A DNA stretch of 64,000 nt, from assembly GCF_006376615.1 (NCBI RefSeq), contig NZ_VEXQ01000013.1, forward strand, positions 1 through 64,000, written 5' to 3'. Source of the stretch: Buttiauxella sp. B2. Lineage in GTDB: Bacteria; Pseudomonadota; Gammaproteobacteria; Enterobacterales; Enterobacteriaceae. Shown piece after piece: positions 44,646 through 54,785 of this stretch. The notes under the pieces were generated by a model, which was given only the letters and a program-made list of their open reading frames with translations, did no database searches and had not been told where the DNA came from. Both the position numbers and the translations under genes were made by a program. Each line of letters opens with the position of its first letter. Within the stretch, counting starts at the first letter, position 1.

Positions 44646-45851
44646 CTATCCCGTACTCATTGCATCCCCTAGCTGGAAAATAGGCAGATACATTGCGATA
44701 ACCAGCGTTCCAATAATTATTCCGACCACTAGCATCATTATCGGTTCCAGAGCGGCCGCTAGATTATCTGCCAGCTCCTGAGTATTGTTATGATGCCAAC
44801 TCGCCAGCTTCTCCAACATCAAATCCAGAGCGCCAGACTCTTCACCAACACGCACCAACTGACAACATAGTGGTGTGAATCGCCCGCTATCATTAAGGGC
44901 CTGCCAAAGTGGTATTCCCTGAGTAACCTGAACGCTGATTTGTACAATAACCTTCTTCCACAATAGTTGTGTCAGTGTGCTTTCTACTGCCCCAAGTCCC
45001 TGTAGCAGGGGAATTCCTGCCTGTTGGGAAAGTGATAATGTCGTGTAGATTTGGCTGAGGATTTGCCCACGCCACAGTGGTGCAACTAGTGGAATGCGCA
45101 GCATCAGGTTTTGTTCGTATTCTTGCCAGTGAGGTTTTCGTTGTCGTAGAAAATACCCGCAAGTCATTAGCATAATGCCAGCCAATAACCAGCCAAACCC
45201 TTGTGTTGTCACCCAGTTTGAGATTGCCATTACTGCCACCGTAACGGCAGGTAGAGGTGCATTAAAAGAGCGGTAGATATTCGCAAATTCCGGTAATACA
45301 AAACCCATCATCCCGATAGTCACAATTAAGGCGACCACTATGATAAATAATGGGTAACGTAGTGCTTTCATGACTTTTTTACGCAACTGGTGCAGTTTTT
45401 CTTGTTGGTCAGCTAGCCTTTTACAGCATTCATCCAGCTTCCCGGTTAATTCACCAATATGAATCAAGGCAATGAATAAGCCTGGAAATATTCCAGGCCA
45501 TTGCTGCAATGCCGTTGAGAAGGAAGTACCGTTAGAAACACGTTGTTCAATATCTTTTAGCAATACACGCCATTCGCAGAAAGGGTGCTGCTGTGCGATA
45601 AGTGACAATCCGTCGGATAAAGAAATTCCTGCCTGAAGTAATGTCGCTAGCTGGCGGAAGATTTGTATTTTTTGCTGGATATGCCAGCAACCTCGCCGTG
45701 TCAGTGATGTTTTTCGTAGCTGTAATAGTTGAAGATCGGCATTGAACAGTTGATCACTGACGGATATTGCATCGTCCGCCAACATTACACCTTTTTGTAC
45801 TTGGCCGTGCTGATCAATAGCTTTCCAGCGCCAGAGCAAAAACTTAGCCAT
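44646..45851 (-). CDS. hofC: Type IV pilus/type II secretion inner-membrane protein HofC (PilC-like)
   Basis: Polytopic inner-membrane protein of the T2SF family that forms the platform for a type IV pilus-like system. ATG 45851 gives 401 residues (E. coli 400) and starts MAKFLLWRWKAIDQHGQ; the upstream extension to 45884 lies inside hofB. Two T2SF repeats are visible (about 65-190 and 270-390), each with conserved LATLLQAGISLSDGL or LSQQAGIPLLQGL cores, and three hydrophobic segments. It overlaps hofB by 8 bases. In E. coli the ppdD-hofBC cluster is poorly expressed in the laboratory. Confidence 0.93.
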   Translation of the reverse strand: MAKFLLWRWKAIDQHGQVQKGVMLADDAISVSDQLFNADLQLLQLRKTSLTRRGCWHIQQKIQIFRQLATLLQAGISLSDGLSLIAQQHPFCEWRVLLKDIEQRVSNGTSFSTALQQWPGIFPGLFIALIHIGELTGKLDECCKRLADQQEKLHQLRKKVMKALRYPLFIIVVALIVTIGMMGFVLPEFANIYRSFNAPLPAVTVAVMAISNWVTTQGFGWLLAGIMLMTCGYFLRQRKPHWQEYEQNLMLRIPLVAPLWRGQILSQIYTTLSLSQQAGIPLLQGLGAVESTLTQLLWKKVIVQISVQVTQGIPLWQALNDSGRFTPLCCQLVRVGEESGALDLMLEKLASWHHNNTQELADNLAAALEPIMMLVVGIIIGTLVIAMYLPIFQLGDAMSTG

Positions 45852-47223
45852 GAGGAACACCAAGCACACGATATAACTCTTCAAGTGTGGTTAAGCCCTG
45901 TTCAACGGCCAGGCAGCCACTTTCGAATAGCGTCATCATGCCATGCTGTTGTGCAAGAATTTCGAGATCGTGAGCAGCCATACCCTTGATAATGGCGGAT
46001 TGTAGGGTGAAGTCGACCAGCAGGATTTCAAACAATGCACTTCGCCCGTAGAAACCGCCATAACAGCGTTCGCATCCGACTGCCTGCCAGTGAGGTAATG
46101 CACCCGCCCAAAGCTTTGTAGGTAAGCTAATATCGTCGGGGTGCCGCTGTTTGCAGTGAGGACAGAGCTTACGTACTAATCGCTGTGCGACCACCATATT
46201 CAGTGCCGAAGCCAACATCCAGCGTTCGACACCCATTTGCTCAAGGCGGACGACAGTTTCAGCCGTTGAGTTGGTATGTAGAGTTGAAAGTACCAGATGC
46301 CCTGTTTGTGCGGCTTTGATGGCAATTTCTGCCGTATCGCCATCGCGGATTTCACCCACCATGATGATATCCGGGTCCTGGCGCAATAAGGCGCGCAATA
46401 CACTCTGAAAATTCAGCCCTGCTTTAGTGTTAATTTGCGTTTGATTAAGCCCGCGCATGGGGATTTCTATTGGATCTTCAACGCTACAGAGGTTGGTCGA
46501 GACCTGGTTGAGTATCTTCAATGCGCTGTAAAGCGTGATGGTTTTCCCGCTTCCGGTTGGGCCAGTGACCAGAATCATGCCTTGTGGGTTGGTTAAGGAG
46601 TGTTGAAACTTGGCGCAGTCATCAGGCGACATACCTAAATCTGATAACTCAAATGTTTGGGTTGTTTGTGTCATCAGGCGCAAGACAACTTTTTCGCCGT
46701 GATAAACCGGCAACGTCGCTATCCGAAATGAACACATATGTTGTTCGACAGAGATCTCCATTTGCCCATCCTGAGGAAGGCGACGTTCCGCAATATCCAG
46801 ATTCCCCAAAACTTTGAGCCGTGCGGTTAACGGTGCAGCTAAATGAACGGGCAGCAACGGTTGTAATTGCAACACGCCATCGACACGAAAACGAATCTGA
46901 TATCCGTGCTCAACGGGTTCAAAATGAATATCTGACGCACGCAGCTGAATGGCTTTGTAGAGTGTTTCGTGCAGAAGTTGAACCACTGAAGCGCTGCGTT
47001 CGGGTTGTTCATCTGTACCAGCCGATATACGTGAATGCCGAGTTTTTTCCAGTTGTTCGGCTGGCCAGTACTCAATATTTACCGGTTTATCACAGATAAA
47101 ACGCAATGCTTCGAAAAACTCTGCTGGTGGATTTGGCGCAATAGCGATGTGTAGTACGGGGGCTTCACAAAGCAATAGCGCCTGATATTGATTACAAAGC
47201 GCGAGAATCTGCTGATCACTCAT
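45844..47223 (-). CDS. hofB: Type IV pilus assembly ATPase HofB (PilB-like)
   Basis: Cytoplasmic hexameric ATPase powering pilus assembly. The 459-residue protein (E. coli 461) has the GspE/PilB layout: a short N-terminal domain, ASDIHFEPVEHGYQIRFRVDG, Walker A VTGPTGSGKTITLYS, an Asp/His box DPIEIPMRG, Walker B region DIIMVGEIRDGDTAEIA, and a C-terminal zinc motif with CPHCKQR and CERCYGGFYGRSA. It is shorter at the N-terminus than canonical PilB. ppdD lies 3 bases upstream. Confidence 0.94.
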   Translation of the reverse strand: MSDQQILALCNQYQALLLCEAPVLHIAIAPNPPAEFFEALRFICDKPVNIEYWPAEQLEKTRHSRISAGTDEQPERSASVVQLLHETLYKAIQLRASDIHFEPVEHGYQIRFRVDGVLQLQPLLPVHLAAPLTARLKVLGNLDIAERRLPQDGQMEISVEQHMCSFRIATLPVYHGEKVVLRLMTQTTQTFELSDLGMSPDDCAKFQHSLTNPQGMILVTGPTGSGKTITLYSALKILNQVSTNLCSVEDPIEIPMRGLNQTQINTKAGLNFQSVLRALLRQDPDIIMVGEIRDGDTAEIAIKAAQTGHLVLSTLHTNSTAETVVRLEQMGVERWMLASALNMVVAQRLVRKLCPHCKQRHPDDISLPTKLWAGALPHWQAVGCERCYGGFYGRSALFEILLVDFTLQSAIIKGMAAHDLEILAQQHGMMTLFESGCLAVEQGLTTLEELYRVLGVPHG

Positions 47224-47226
47224 GGC

Positions 47227-47676
47227 TTAATTTCCCGCTTGATTGTTATCAAAGCGGAATACTTCTTCACAAGATTGTTGCAGCGAACCATTATCGGTAG
47301 CCGCACATGTTCGTGACCAACCTTCAACACCTTCGCTGTCAGTCCAGCGAGGTGATAAAGAGACGGTGAGTCCATTAAGGCTTTCTTGCCCTGTCAGCGT
47401 GACCACACCTTGTTCAACACTCATCCCACTAACATAACGGGTCGTTTTAGACGATGGGATGCTGTTGCTGCCTGCATCACATCCACTGATTCCACCACGC
47501 TCAATAGCACATAGCTCGACGGCGGTTCGGTAAGGGATAAAGGTTTGTAGCATATCGGTGAGCGCTGCTTTGCGCAGATAGTTTTGGTATGAGGGGATAC
47601 CAATGGCGCTAAGAATCGCAATAATGCCGATGACCACCATCAGCTCAATAAGTGTAAACCCTTGTTGTTTGTTCAT
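47227..47676 (-). CDS. ppdD: Major type IV prepilin PpdD
   Basis: Pilin precursor of the type IV pilus system. The protein has 149 residues (E. coli 146). The leader MNKQQG is cut by prepilin peptidase before Phe7 of GFTLIELMVVIGIIAILS; Glu11 is the conserved Glu5 of the mature pilin. The globular domain has cysteines in ELCAIERGGISGCD and RTCAATDNGSLQQSCEE, expected to form disulfides. It is first in ppdD-hofB-hofC. The other pilus genes and the peptidase are not in this window. Confidence 0.95.
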   Translation of the reverse strand: MNKQQGFTLIELMVVIGIIAILSAIGIPSYQNYLRKAALTDMLQTFIPYRTAVELCAIERGGISGCDAGSNSIPSSKTTRYVSGMSVEQGVVTLTGQESLNGLTVSLSPRWTDSEGVEGWSRTCAATDNGSLQQSCEEVFRFDNNQAGN

Positions 47677-47829
47677 ATGCCGCTCCTGATTGAGATTGCG
47701 GCACTTTGCTCCGTTTAAATGACTCAGGCGAGTGTGAACGAAAGCTTAAGGAAGCCACCTTCCAGGATATTTTTATGGTTTGCACTGAGCTGCAATGAAA
47801 ATGCGAGAGTGGCCGTAACAGAAGGAAAA

Positions 47830-47857
47830 AGGCAGATGAATTTTAGCTCATCTGCCT
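47830..47857 (-). terminator. Terminator after nadC
   Basis: AGGCAGATGA (47830-47839) and TCATCTGCCT (47848-47857) form a 10-bp perfect stem with an 8-base loop; on the reverse strand a run of TTTTTCC follows. Confidence 0.85.
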
Positions 47858-47865
47858 CGCAGGAA

Positions 47866-48795
<930 letters not shown>

Positions 48796-48838
48796 CTACA
48801 TTGATGCGACGTCAAGTACCACTCTAAGGAGACTGCGG

Positions 48839-49402
48839 ATGCAGCTAAAAAACGGCTGGCTGGTGGGTGTAAAGCATGTTCCTTCCCCACATTACGATTG
48901 CCGACCGGAGGATGAAACCCCTTCGCTGCTGGTGGTGCATAACATCAGTTTGCCGCCGGGTGAGTTTGGTGGCCCGTGGATTGATGCGCTATTTACGGGA
49001 ACTTTGGACTCAGAAGCTCATCCGTACTTCGCGGGAATCGCACATTTGCGAGTCTCAGCACATTGCCTTATTCGTCGTGATGGTGAGATTGTTCAGTATG
49101 TTCCCTTCGATAAACGCGCCTGGCATGCCGGAGTTTCTTTGTATCAGGGTCGCGAACGTTGTAACGATTTTTCCATCGGTATTGAGCTGGAGGGCACTGA
49201 TACGCTGCCTTATACTGACGCGCAATATCAAAAGCTTGTTGCGATTGCTGATGTTCTGATTCAGGTTTATCCGGCAATCGCTGACCATATGACGGGACAC
49301 TGCGATATTGCACCGGAACGTAAAACAGACCCAGGTCCAGCATTTGACTGGTCGCGTTTTCGTCATTCGGTTGAGGTAACGTCAAATAAGGAGATGAAAT
49401 GA
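48839..49402 (+). CDS. ampD: 1,6-anhydro-N-acetylmuramyl-L-alanine amidase AmpD
   Basis: Cytoplasmic zinc amidase of peptidoglycan recycling; its loss derepresses AmpC beta-lactamase where ampC/ampR are present. From ATG 48839, with AAGGAG 7 bases upstream, the protein has 187 residues (E. coli 183). Zinc ligands are in [10 protein letters not shown] and [14 protein letters not shown]. Its substrate is generated by lytic transglycosylases such as MltC, encoded at 4.2-5.3 kb. It overlaps ampE by 4 bases. Confidence 0.95.
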   Translation: MQLKNGWLVGVKHVPSPHYDCRPEDETPSLLVVHNISLPPGEFGGPWIDALFTGTLDSEAHPYFAGIAHLRVSAHCLIRRDGEIVQYVPFDKRAWHAGVSLYQGRERCNDFSIGIELEGTDTLPYTDAQYQKLVAIADVLIQVYPAIADHMTGHCDIAPERKTDPGPAFDWSRFRHSVEVTSNKEMK

Positions 49403-50253
49403 CGCTGTTTACATTGCTGCTGGTGATGATTTGGGAACGGTTGTTCAAGTTGGGTGAGCACTGGCAATTAGATCACCGCCTGGAAGTCATCTTTCGGCGG
49501 GTAAAAAGTTTTTCGTTGTTACGTACCATTCTGATGACTGCCCTGTGCATGCTGTTGGTTTTCCTATGTATTCGTGCATTACAGGGATTGTTCTTTAATG
49601 TGCCGCTGCTGGTTTTCTGGATTGCACTTGGCGTGTTGTGTATTGGCGCGGGCCAGGTTCGTTTGCATTACCACGCATATTTGCAGGCCGCGAGTCACGA
49701 TGATAGCCACGCTCGTGATGCAATGGCGAATGAACTGACGCTTATCCATGGAGTACCGCCAGATTGTGATGAGCGCGAGTATCTGAAAGAGCTGCAAAAT
49801 GCGTTGCTGTGGATTAACTTTCGTTTCTACCTCGCCCCACTTTTTTGGTTTATCGTCGGTGGCCCTTGGGGACCGGTGACGTTGGCGGGCTATGCTTTCT
49901 TACGTGCATGGCAGACGTGGCTTGCTCGCCATCACACGCCTCAACAGCGTTTACATTCGGGCATTGATACTATTTTACATGTGCTCGACTGGGTGCCAGT
50001 GCGCCTGGTAGGTGTGGCATATGCGCTGCTGGGCCACGGTGAAAGGGCGCTTCCAGCTTGGTTTGCTTCTTTGGCCGATCGCCATTCTTCTCAGTACCAG
50101 GTACTGACCCAACTGGCGCAATACTCTCTGGTACGCGAGCCTCATCTCGATAAAATTAATACCCCGAAAGTTGCGGTTTCCATGGCGAAGAAAACCTCTC
50201 TGGTGATTTTAGTCGTGGTTGCGTTACTGACAATTTACGGCACTCTGGTTTAA
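49399..50253 (+). CDS. ampE: Inner-membrane regulatory protein AmpE
   Basis: Polytopic membrane protein (about four hydrophobic segments) of the CobD/AmpE-type family, implicated in beta-lactamase regulation with AmpD; the mechanism is unclear. At 284 residues it equals E. coli AmpE. It starts [22 protein letters not shown], overlaps ampD by 4 bases and ends with a hydrophobic helix [17 protein letters not shown]. Downstream, the E. coli neighbour aroP is displaced by an inserted GH43/GPH pair. Confidence 0.94.
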   Translation: MTLFTLLLVMIWERLFKLGEHWQLDHRLEVIFRRVKSFSLLRTILMTALCMLLVFLCIRALQGLFFNVPLLVFWIALGVLCIGAGQVRLHYHAYLQAASHDDSHARDAMANELTLIHGVPPDCDEREYLKELQNALLWINFRFYLAPLFWFIVGGPWGPVTLAGYAFLRAWQTWLARHHTPQQRLHSGIDTILHVLDWVPVRLVGVAYALLGHGERALPAWFASLADRHSSQYQVLTQLAQYSLVREPHLDKINTPKVAVSMAKKTSLVILVVVALLTIYGTLV

Positions 50254-50285
50254 GTTTGAATATGTAGCCAGAGCACCGTAATCGT

Positions 50286-51242
50286 TTAACGATTATCCGC
50301 AGGCGGTATGCCAAACACTGGCATACCGTTTTCATCCCATTCGAGAGTTTTCAGGCGCGTATGGCGATTTGGGTCATACAGCGGGTCACCTTCAATTTCC
50401 GTATAGTTGCGAGCGTGATAAACCAGTACATCTTTCCCGTCTTTCCTTTTAGTAAAGCTGTTATGACCTGGCCCAAACTGCTTGTTTTCATCGCTGGTGG
50501 TAAAAACGGGTTGCGTAGATTTGTGCCAGTTCTCAGCTTTAGTCGGATCGGCGTTCAAGTCTATCCACAGCAACCCAATACAGTAATTTTCGTCAGTGGC
50601 ACTGGCTGAATAACTGACAAACAGATTATTGCTGTGGACAATCACCGCTGGCCCTTCATTGACCAGAAAACCACGACATTCCCAGTCTAACTCTGGCTTG
50701 CTTAACATCACCGGATGGCCTTTTATTGCCCATGGCGTTTCCAGTTCGGCGAGATAGAGATTGGAGTTGCCTGGAATGTTCGGATCCTTCTGCGCCCATA
50801 AATACCACTGCTTGCCCTGGTGCTTAAAGGTTGTCGCATCAAGGCAGAAGCTATCGAACTGCGTTTTCACCTGGCCTTTTTCTAGCCACTTACCGGTTAA
50901 CGGATCGGCATCCGCACATTCCAGCGCAAACATTCGGTGCTGGAACATATTCAGTTGATCCAGTTCCTTCGTGTGAGTAGCCGCAAAGTAGATGTACCAT
51001 TTCCCGTCAATATGATGCAGTTCCGGGGCCCAGATAAGTTCGCTCATTGGGCCGTGCTTCGGCTTACGCCAGACAACGGCGGGTTTTGCATTTGGTAGTT
51101 CGCTGATTGTCGTCGCGCGGCGGATCTCCAGCCTGTCGTACTCCGGTACTGACGCAATAAAGTAGTAGCAATCTTCATGCAGCAAAATAAACGGGTCGGC
51201 ACGCTGCTCAATAAAAGGATTTGGCCATTGCTCCTGATTCAT
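50286..51242 (-). CDS. Glycoside hydrolase family 43 protein, cytoplasmic
   Basis: Predicted beta-xylosidase or alpha-L-arabinofuranosidase. ATG 51242 (AAGGAA 7 bases upstream, 10 bases after the transporter stop) gives 318 residues; an in-frame start at 51269 overlaps the transporter. The five-bladed propeller family signature is present: Asp16 in ADPFI (general base), WAPELH (residues 71-76), Asp135 in CLDATTF (pKa modulator) and Glu196 in NEGPAV (general acid). There is no signal peptide, so it acts on imported oligosaccharides. It forms an operon with the upstream GPH symporter. The exact substrate cannot be read from sequence; short xylo- or arabino-oligosaccharides are most likely. This pair is not at the ampE-aroP position in E. 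coli K-12. Confidence 0.88.
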   Translation of the reverse strand: MNQEQWPNPFIEQRADPFILLHEDCYYFIASVPEYDRLEIRRATTISELPNAKPAVVWRKPKHGPMSELIWAPELHHIDGKWYIYFAATHTKELDQLNMFQHRMFALECADADPLTGKWLEKGQVKTQFDSFCLDATTFKHQGKQWYLWAQKDPNIPGNSNLYLAELETPWAIKGHPVMLSKPELDWECRGFLVNEGPAVIVHSNNLFVSYSASATDENYCIGLLWIDLNADPTKAENWHKSTQPVFTTSDENKQFGPGHNSFTKRKDGKDVLVYHARNYTEIEGDPLYDPNRHTRLKTLEWDENGMPVFGIPPADNR

Positions 51243-51252
51243 AACGCTTTCC

Positions 51253-52653
51253 TTACAGTTTGGCTTCAATTGGTTTGCTGTCGTGAGACTCGTTCAGTTC
51301 ACGATAGTTGATACGGCGCTTTTCCAGGTCTTGCTGAATGCGTTGCATCAATTCACGGTCAACTTTCAGCATACGCACCACGCCTGCGGTGATCAGATAG
51401 CCGACGCCAGGGATGATGGTAAACAACATCACAATACCGTTAATTGAATCTGGGCTTTGCTGTTTTGCACCAGCGTCGTAACCGTACCAGGAGAGCAAGA
51501 ATCCTACCATTGCGCCAGCAATCGCCAGGCCAAGTTTCAGGAAGAATAAGTTGCCAGAGAAGCTAATACCTGTGATGCGTTTACCGGTTTTCCACTCGCC
51601 GTAATCATCTACGTCGGCCATAAGTGACCAATGCAGCGGGGATGGGATCTGGTGCAGGATATTGAGCAGGAAATACATCACCATAATCAGCGTTGTGGCA
51701 TGTGGGTCGAGGAAGTAGAAACCACAGGAGAAAATCGCCAGTGCTATGTTGCACCAGAAGAATACTTTCAGTTTGCAGATGCGGTCAGTCAGCACTTTAG
51801 CCAGCATGCTGCCGCCCATCATGCCAACCACGCCAAGGCTAATGAATATCGTGGCGAAACTGGTGCTTTGACCCATTACCCATGTGACGTAGTACATCGT
51901 GGCTGCCATGCGAATAAAACCGGGGCAGACGTTGCACAATGTCAGCAGAAGAATGCGTACCCACTGGTCGTTTTTCCAGACATCTTTAAGGTCAGATTTT
52001 AGTGCGTCATTGCTTTGTACTGCCGGGCGAACACGTTCTCTGACAGTCGAGAAGCAGAACAGGAACATGCACATTCCCAGCACCGCCAGGACGCCCATCG
52101 CCATTTGGTAACCTTTCGCTTTGTCGCCGCCGCCAAACCAGTCAACCATTGGTAGCAGGGACAGTGAGAGGATTAACGTGGCAATACCGACCATGACAAA
52201 GCGATATGACTGGCAAGCCACGCGCTCTTTCGGATCATTTGTAATGACGCTTCCCAACGAGCAATAAGGAATGTTGATGGCGGTATAGGTTAAAGAGAGC
52301 AGGAAATAGGTGACAAAGGCATAGATAACTTTGCTGCTATAAGCCCAATCAGGTGTGGTGAACATTAAGTAACTGAAGAAGGCAAAAGGGGCGGCCATCC
52401 ACAAAATCCATGGACGAAAACGCCCCCAGCGAGTCTGCGTTCTATCGGCGATAGCACCCATAATCGGGTCTGTAATTGCATCAATGACCCTAATGGAAAG
52501 TAGCATCACGCCCACTAATGCTGGGGCAAGACCAAAGATGTCCGTATAAAAATAGTTAACAAACAACATAATGGCACCAAAGATGATGTTGCACCCGGCG
52601 TCACCCATGCCGTAGCCGATCTTTTCTTTAATCGATAATTTGCTGCTTTCCAT
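51253..52653 (-). CDS. Glycoside-pentoside-hexuronide (GPH) family sugar:cation symporter
   Basis: Inner-membrane uptake of a glycoside, probably a xylo- or arabinoside. The ORF from 52653 gives 466 residues; the frame extends to 52683 but MESSKLSIKEKIGYGMGD fits the family start. Twelve hydrophobic segments and the GPH signatures GYGMGDAGCNI, DAITDPIMGAIADRT and RWGRFRPW are present. Its closest well-known relatives are the YicJ/YagG/XynT group, which pair with GH43 or GH31 hydrolases. The C-terminus ends ESHDSKPIEAKL, cytoplasmic. It is cotranscribed with the hydrolase and preceded by a 267-base gap containing an ERIC element; no dedicated regulator gene is adjacent. Confidence 0.9.
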   Translation of the reverse strand: MESSKLSIKEKIGYGMGDAGCNIIFGAIMLFVNYFYTDIFGLAPALVGVMLLSIRVIDAITDPIMGAIADRTQTRWGRFRPWILWMAAPFAFFSYLMFTTPDWAYSSKVIYAFVTYFLLSLTYTAINIPYCSLGSVITNDPKERVACQSYRFVMVGIATLILSLSLLPMVDWFGGGDKAKGYQMAMGVLAVLGMCMFLFCFSTVRERVRPAVQSNDALKSDLKDVWKNDQWVRILLLTLCNVCPGFIRMAATMYYVTWVMGQSTSFATIFISLGVVGMMGGSMLAKVLTDRICKLKVFFWCNIALAIFSCGFYFLDPHATTLIMVMYFLLNILHQIPSPLHWSLMADVDDYGEWKTGKRITGISFSGNLFFLKLGLAIAGAMVGFLLSWYGYDAGAKQQSPDSINGIVMLFTIIPGVGYLITAGVVRMLKVDRELMQRIQQDLEKRRINYRELNESHDSKPIEAKL

Positions 52654-52780
52654 AGGAAATGCTCCAGACCAGAATATGGACAAGAGTATTGGGCTGTTAG
52701 GAATAATTTGCGTGCCTGAAAACCGTCACAGAGATGGACAATACTGTCATTGTTAAGGAAGTGTGAAGCAGCTAACAAAG

Positions 52781-52909
52781 CTATGCCCGTCATACTTCAA
52801 GTTGCATCTTTGTTGGCTACGTTCACTCACCCGAATCACTTACTTATGTAAGCTCATCGGGATTCGTTCTCTTGCCGCCGTGATGCACCTCGAATTACTT
52901 AGGGCATAG
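52781..52909. repeat. Full-length ERIC element (enterobacterial repetitive intergenic consensus)
   Basis: About 129 bases bounded by CTATGCCC (52781-52788) and GGGCATAG (52902-52909). Read on the reverse strand it contains the ERIC core GAGCTTACATAAGTAAGTGA and ends CATGCAACTTGAAGTATGAC-like (GATGCAACTTGAAGTATGAC here). ERICs are short non-coding palindromic elements of enterobacterial genomes, probably miniature mobile sequences. It lies between aroP and the GPH symporter gene, both read leftwards, and could fold as a long hairpin in readthrough transcripts. Confidence 0.93.
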
Positions 52910-52920
52910 GTAAATCAAAA

Positions 52921-54279
52921 TTACGCTTTAACGCTTTTCAGATTCTGTTGCTTGATGAAGTAACCAATACCGAGAATCACTACCCATACTGGAATCAGCC
53001 ATACGGAGATGGCCATGCCTGGGGTGATTGCCATGATGACCAGAACTGCGGCCATAAACAGCAGGCAGACATAGTTACCCAATGGATAGAACAGGGCAGG
53101 GAAACGAGTTTTCATGCCTTGTTGCTGTTTTGCACGACGGAACTTGATGTGTGCAAGGCTAATCATCGCCCAGTTGATAACCAGTGCAGAAACCACCAAA
53201 GCCATCAGCAGGCCAAAGGCTTCAGCTGGTGCAAAGTAGTTGATCAAGACACACAAGGCGGTGAACAGGGCAGACACCATAATGGTATTCACCGGTACGC
53301 CACGTTTATCAACTTTCTGCAGTGCTTTCGGTGCGTTGCCTTGCTGAGCCAGACCAAACAGCATTCGGCTGTTGCAGTAAACGCAGCTGTTATAAACAGA
53401 CAGTGCAGCGGTCAAAACAACCACGTTGAGCGCGTTTGCTACAAAGGTATCACCCAGTTCGTGGAAGATCAGTACGAACGGGCTGGTATCAGCGGTAACA
53501 CGAGTCCACGGCATCAGAGACAGCAGAACAGCCAGTGATCCCACATAGAAAATCAGAATACGGTAGATAACCTGGTTAGTCGCTTTAGGGATGCTGACCT
53601 GTGGGTTATCTGCTTCTGCGGCTGTAATACCAACCAACTCCAGCCCGCCGAAGGAGAACATGATAATTGCCATCATCATTACAAGACCGGTCCAGCCATG
53701 TGGCAAGAATCCGCCTTGTTCCCAAAGATTGCGAACGGTCGCTTGTGGGCCTGCGTGGCCGCCAAACAACAACCAAGCGCCAAACACAATCATGGCAACA
53801 ACGGCGATGACTTTAATTATCGCAAACCAAAATTCCATCTCACCAAAGACTTTTACGTTAGTCAGGTTGATGGCATTGATAACAACGAAAAAGACAGCGG
53901 CAGAGGCCCAGGTTGGGATCTCCGGATACCAGAACTGAATGTATTTACCTACTGCGGTCAGTTCTGCCATGGCTACCAGTACATACAGCACCCAGTAGTT
54001 CCAGCCAGAAGCAAAACCTGCAAATCCACCCCAATATTTGTAAGCAAAGTGGCTAAATGAACCTGCTACTGGCTCTTCAACAACCATCTCACCCAGTTGG
54101 CGCATGATCAGAAAGGCAATAAAACCCGCGATCGCGTAGCCAAGAATAATCCCAGGCCCTGCGGACTGGATGACAGACGCACTGCCCAGAAACAGACCTG
54201 TCCCAATAGCTCCACCCAGCGCGATGAGCTGGATATGGCGGTTTTTAAGGCCGCGTTTAAGCGTGTCGCCTTGTTCCAT
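52921..54279 (-). CDS. aroP: Aromatic amino acid permease AroP
   Basis: Inner-membrane uptake of Phe, Tyr and Trp. The 452-residue protein (E. coli 457) is an APC-superfamily transporter with twelve hydrophobic segments and the signature GGAIGTGLFLGSASVI near the N-terminus. The N-terminus is a little shorter than in E. coli, and the C-terminal tail is QQNLKSVKA. The start is followed upstream by a candidate TyrR box. It is divergent from pdhR across about 550 bases. Stop lies 12 bases from the ERIC element. Confidence 0.96.
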   Translation of the reverse strand: MEQGDTLKRGLKNRHIQLIALGGAIGTGLFLGSASVIQSAGPGIILGYAIAGFIAFLIMRQLGEMVVEEPVAGSFSHFAYKYWGGFAGFASGWNYWVLYVLVAMAELTAVGKYIQFWYPEIPTWASAAVFFVVINAINLTNVKVFGEMEFWFAIIKVIAVVAMIVFGAWLLFGGHAGPQATVRNLWEQGGFLPHGWTGLVMMMAIIMFSFGGLELVGITAAEADNPQVSIPKATNQVIYRILIFYVGSLAVLLSLMPWTRVTADTSPFVLIFHELGDTFVANALNVVVLTAALSVYNSCVYCNSRMLFGLAQQGNAPKALQKVDKRGVPVNTIMVSALFTALCVLINYFAPAEAFGLLMALVVSALVINWAMISLAHIKFRRAKQQQGMKTRFPALFYPLGNYVCLLFMAAVLVIMAITPGMAISVWLIPVWVVILGIGYFIKQQNLKSVKA

Positions 54280-54348
54280 CTTTTAACCTCGTGTGTGGTT
54301 ATTTTCAGGGCGTTGATTACGCCTCTGTAAGTTTGTAATTCCGTAATG

Positions 54349-54366
54349 TGTAGTATTTATTTTACG
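54349..54366. promoter_or_regulatory. Candidate TyrR box upstream of aroP
   Basis: TGTAGTATTTATTTTACG matches the TyrR consensus TGTAAA-N6-TTTACA at 9 of 12 defined positions and lies 70 bases upstream of aroP, which TyrR represses in E. coli. It is one site picked by eye in an AT-rich region. Confidence 0.5.
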
Positions 54367-54756
54367 GTTTTAAATTCCAGTATTTTGCGCATTGGACTAC
54401 CGCAGCGAAAAGAATAGTGGTAAGCGAGAATGTTTGCACCTGCTTTCTATTCTTGTCGTGACGAGTTGAATAAAAAGAAACCAGTTGCCAGTCTGCCTGC
54501 GTTATTCCCGCTGATTAATATTTACTCGAATTAAGCGAGTTCGATGAATTAATATTCATATTTTAAACTGATGAATCGGTTCAAATTGCTTTGAAAGGCA
54601 ATTTTACTGTTTCGTAAAAGTTAAATGTGTCGAGGTGCGAGTAAATGTGACATTTGTGCAAAGTTACAACTTTGAAACGTCATTTCTGTAATGTTGTTAA
54701 AATGTGCTGGGTTTAATGATTTCAATCAAAACCAATATGGACAGAAGGTGAATACT
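54367..54756. other. AT-rich intergenic region between aroP and pdhR
   Basis: About 390 bases with no gene or RNA gene that I can support. It must hold the aroP promoter on the left and part of the pdhR promoter region on the right. Several TAAA/TTTA tracts near 54610-54680 could be further weak TyrR or global regulator sites. Confidence 0.5.
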
Positions 54757-54785
54757 TTGTTACTTTAGCGTCAAGAATGTGAAAT
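54757..54785 (+). promoter_or_regulatory. Candidate pdhR promoter
   Basis: TTGTTA (54757-54762), 17 bases, TGAAAT (54780-54785). The -10 overlaps the left end of the PdhR operator, a placement that would let the repressor block RNA polymerase. Confidence 0.5.

Noticed and set aside
50279-50295. Palindrome TAATCG-TTTAA-CGATTA at the end of the GH43 gene
   Set aside because: Considered as a terminator or insertion scar, but it overlaps the GH43 stop codon, is AT-rich, and no T-run or duplicated target is seen at the other end of the cassette.
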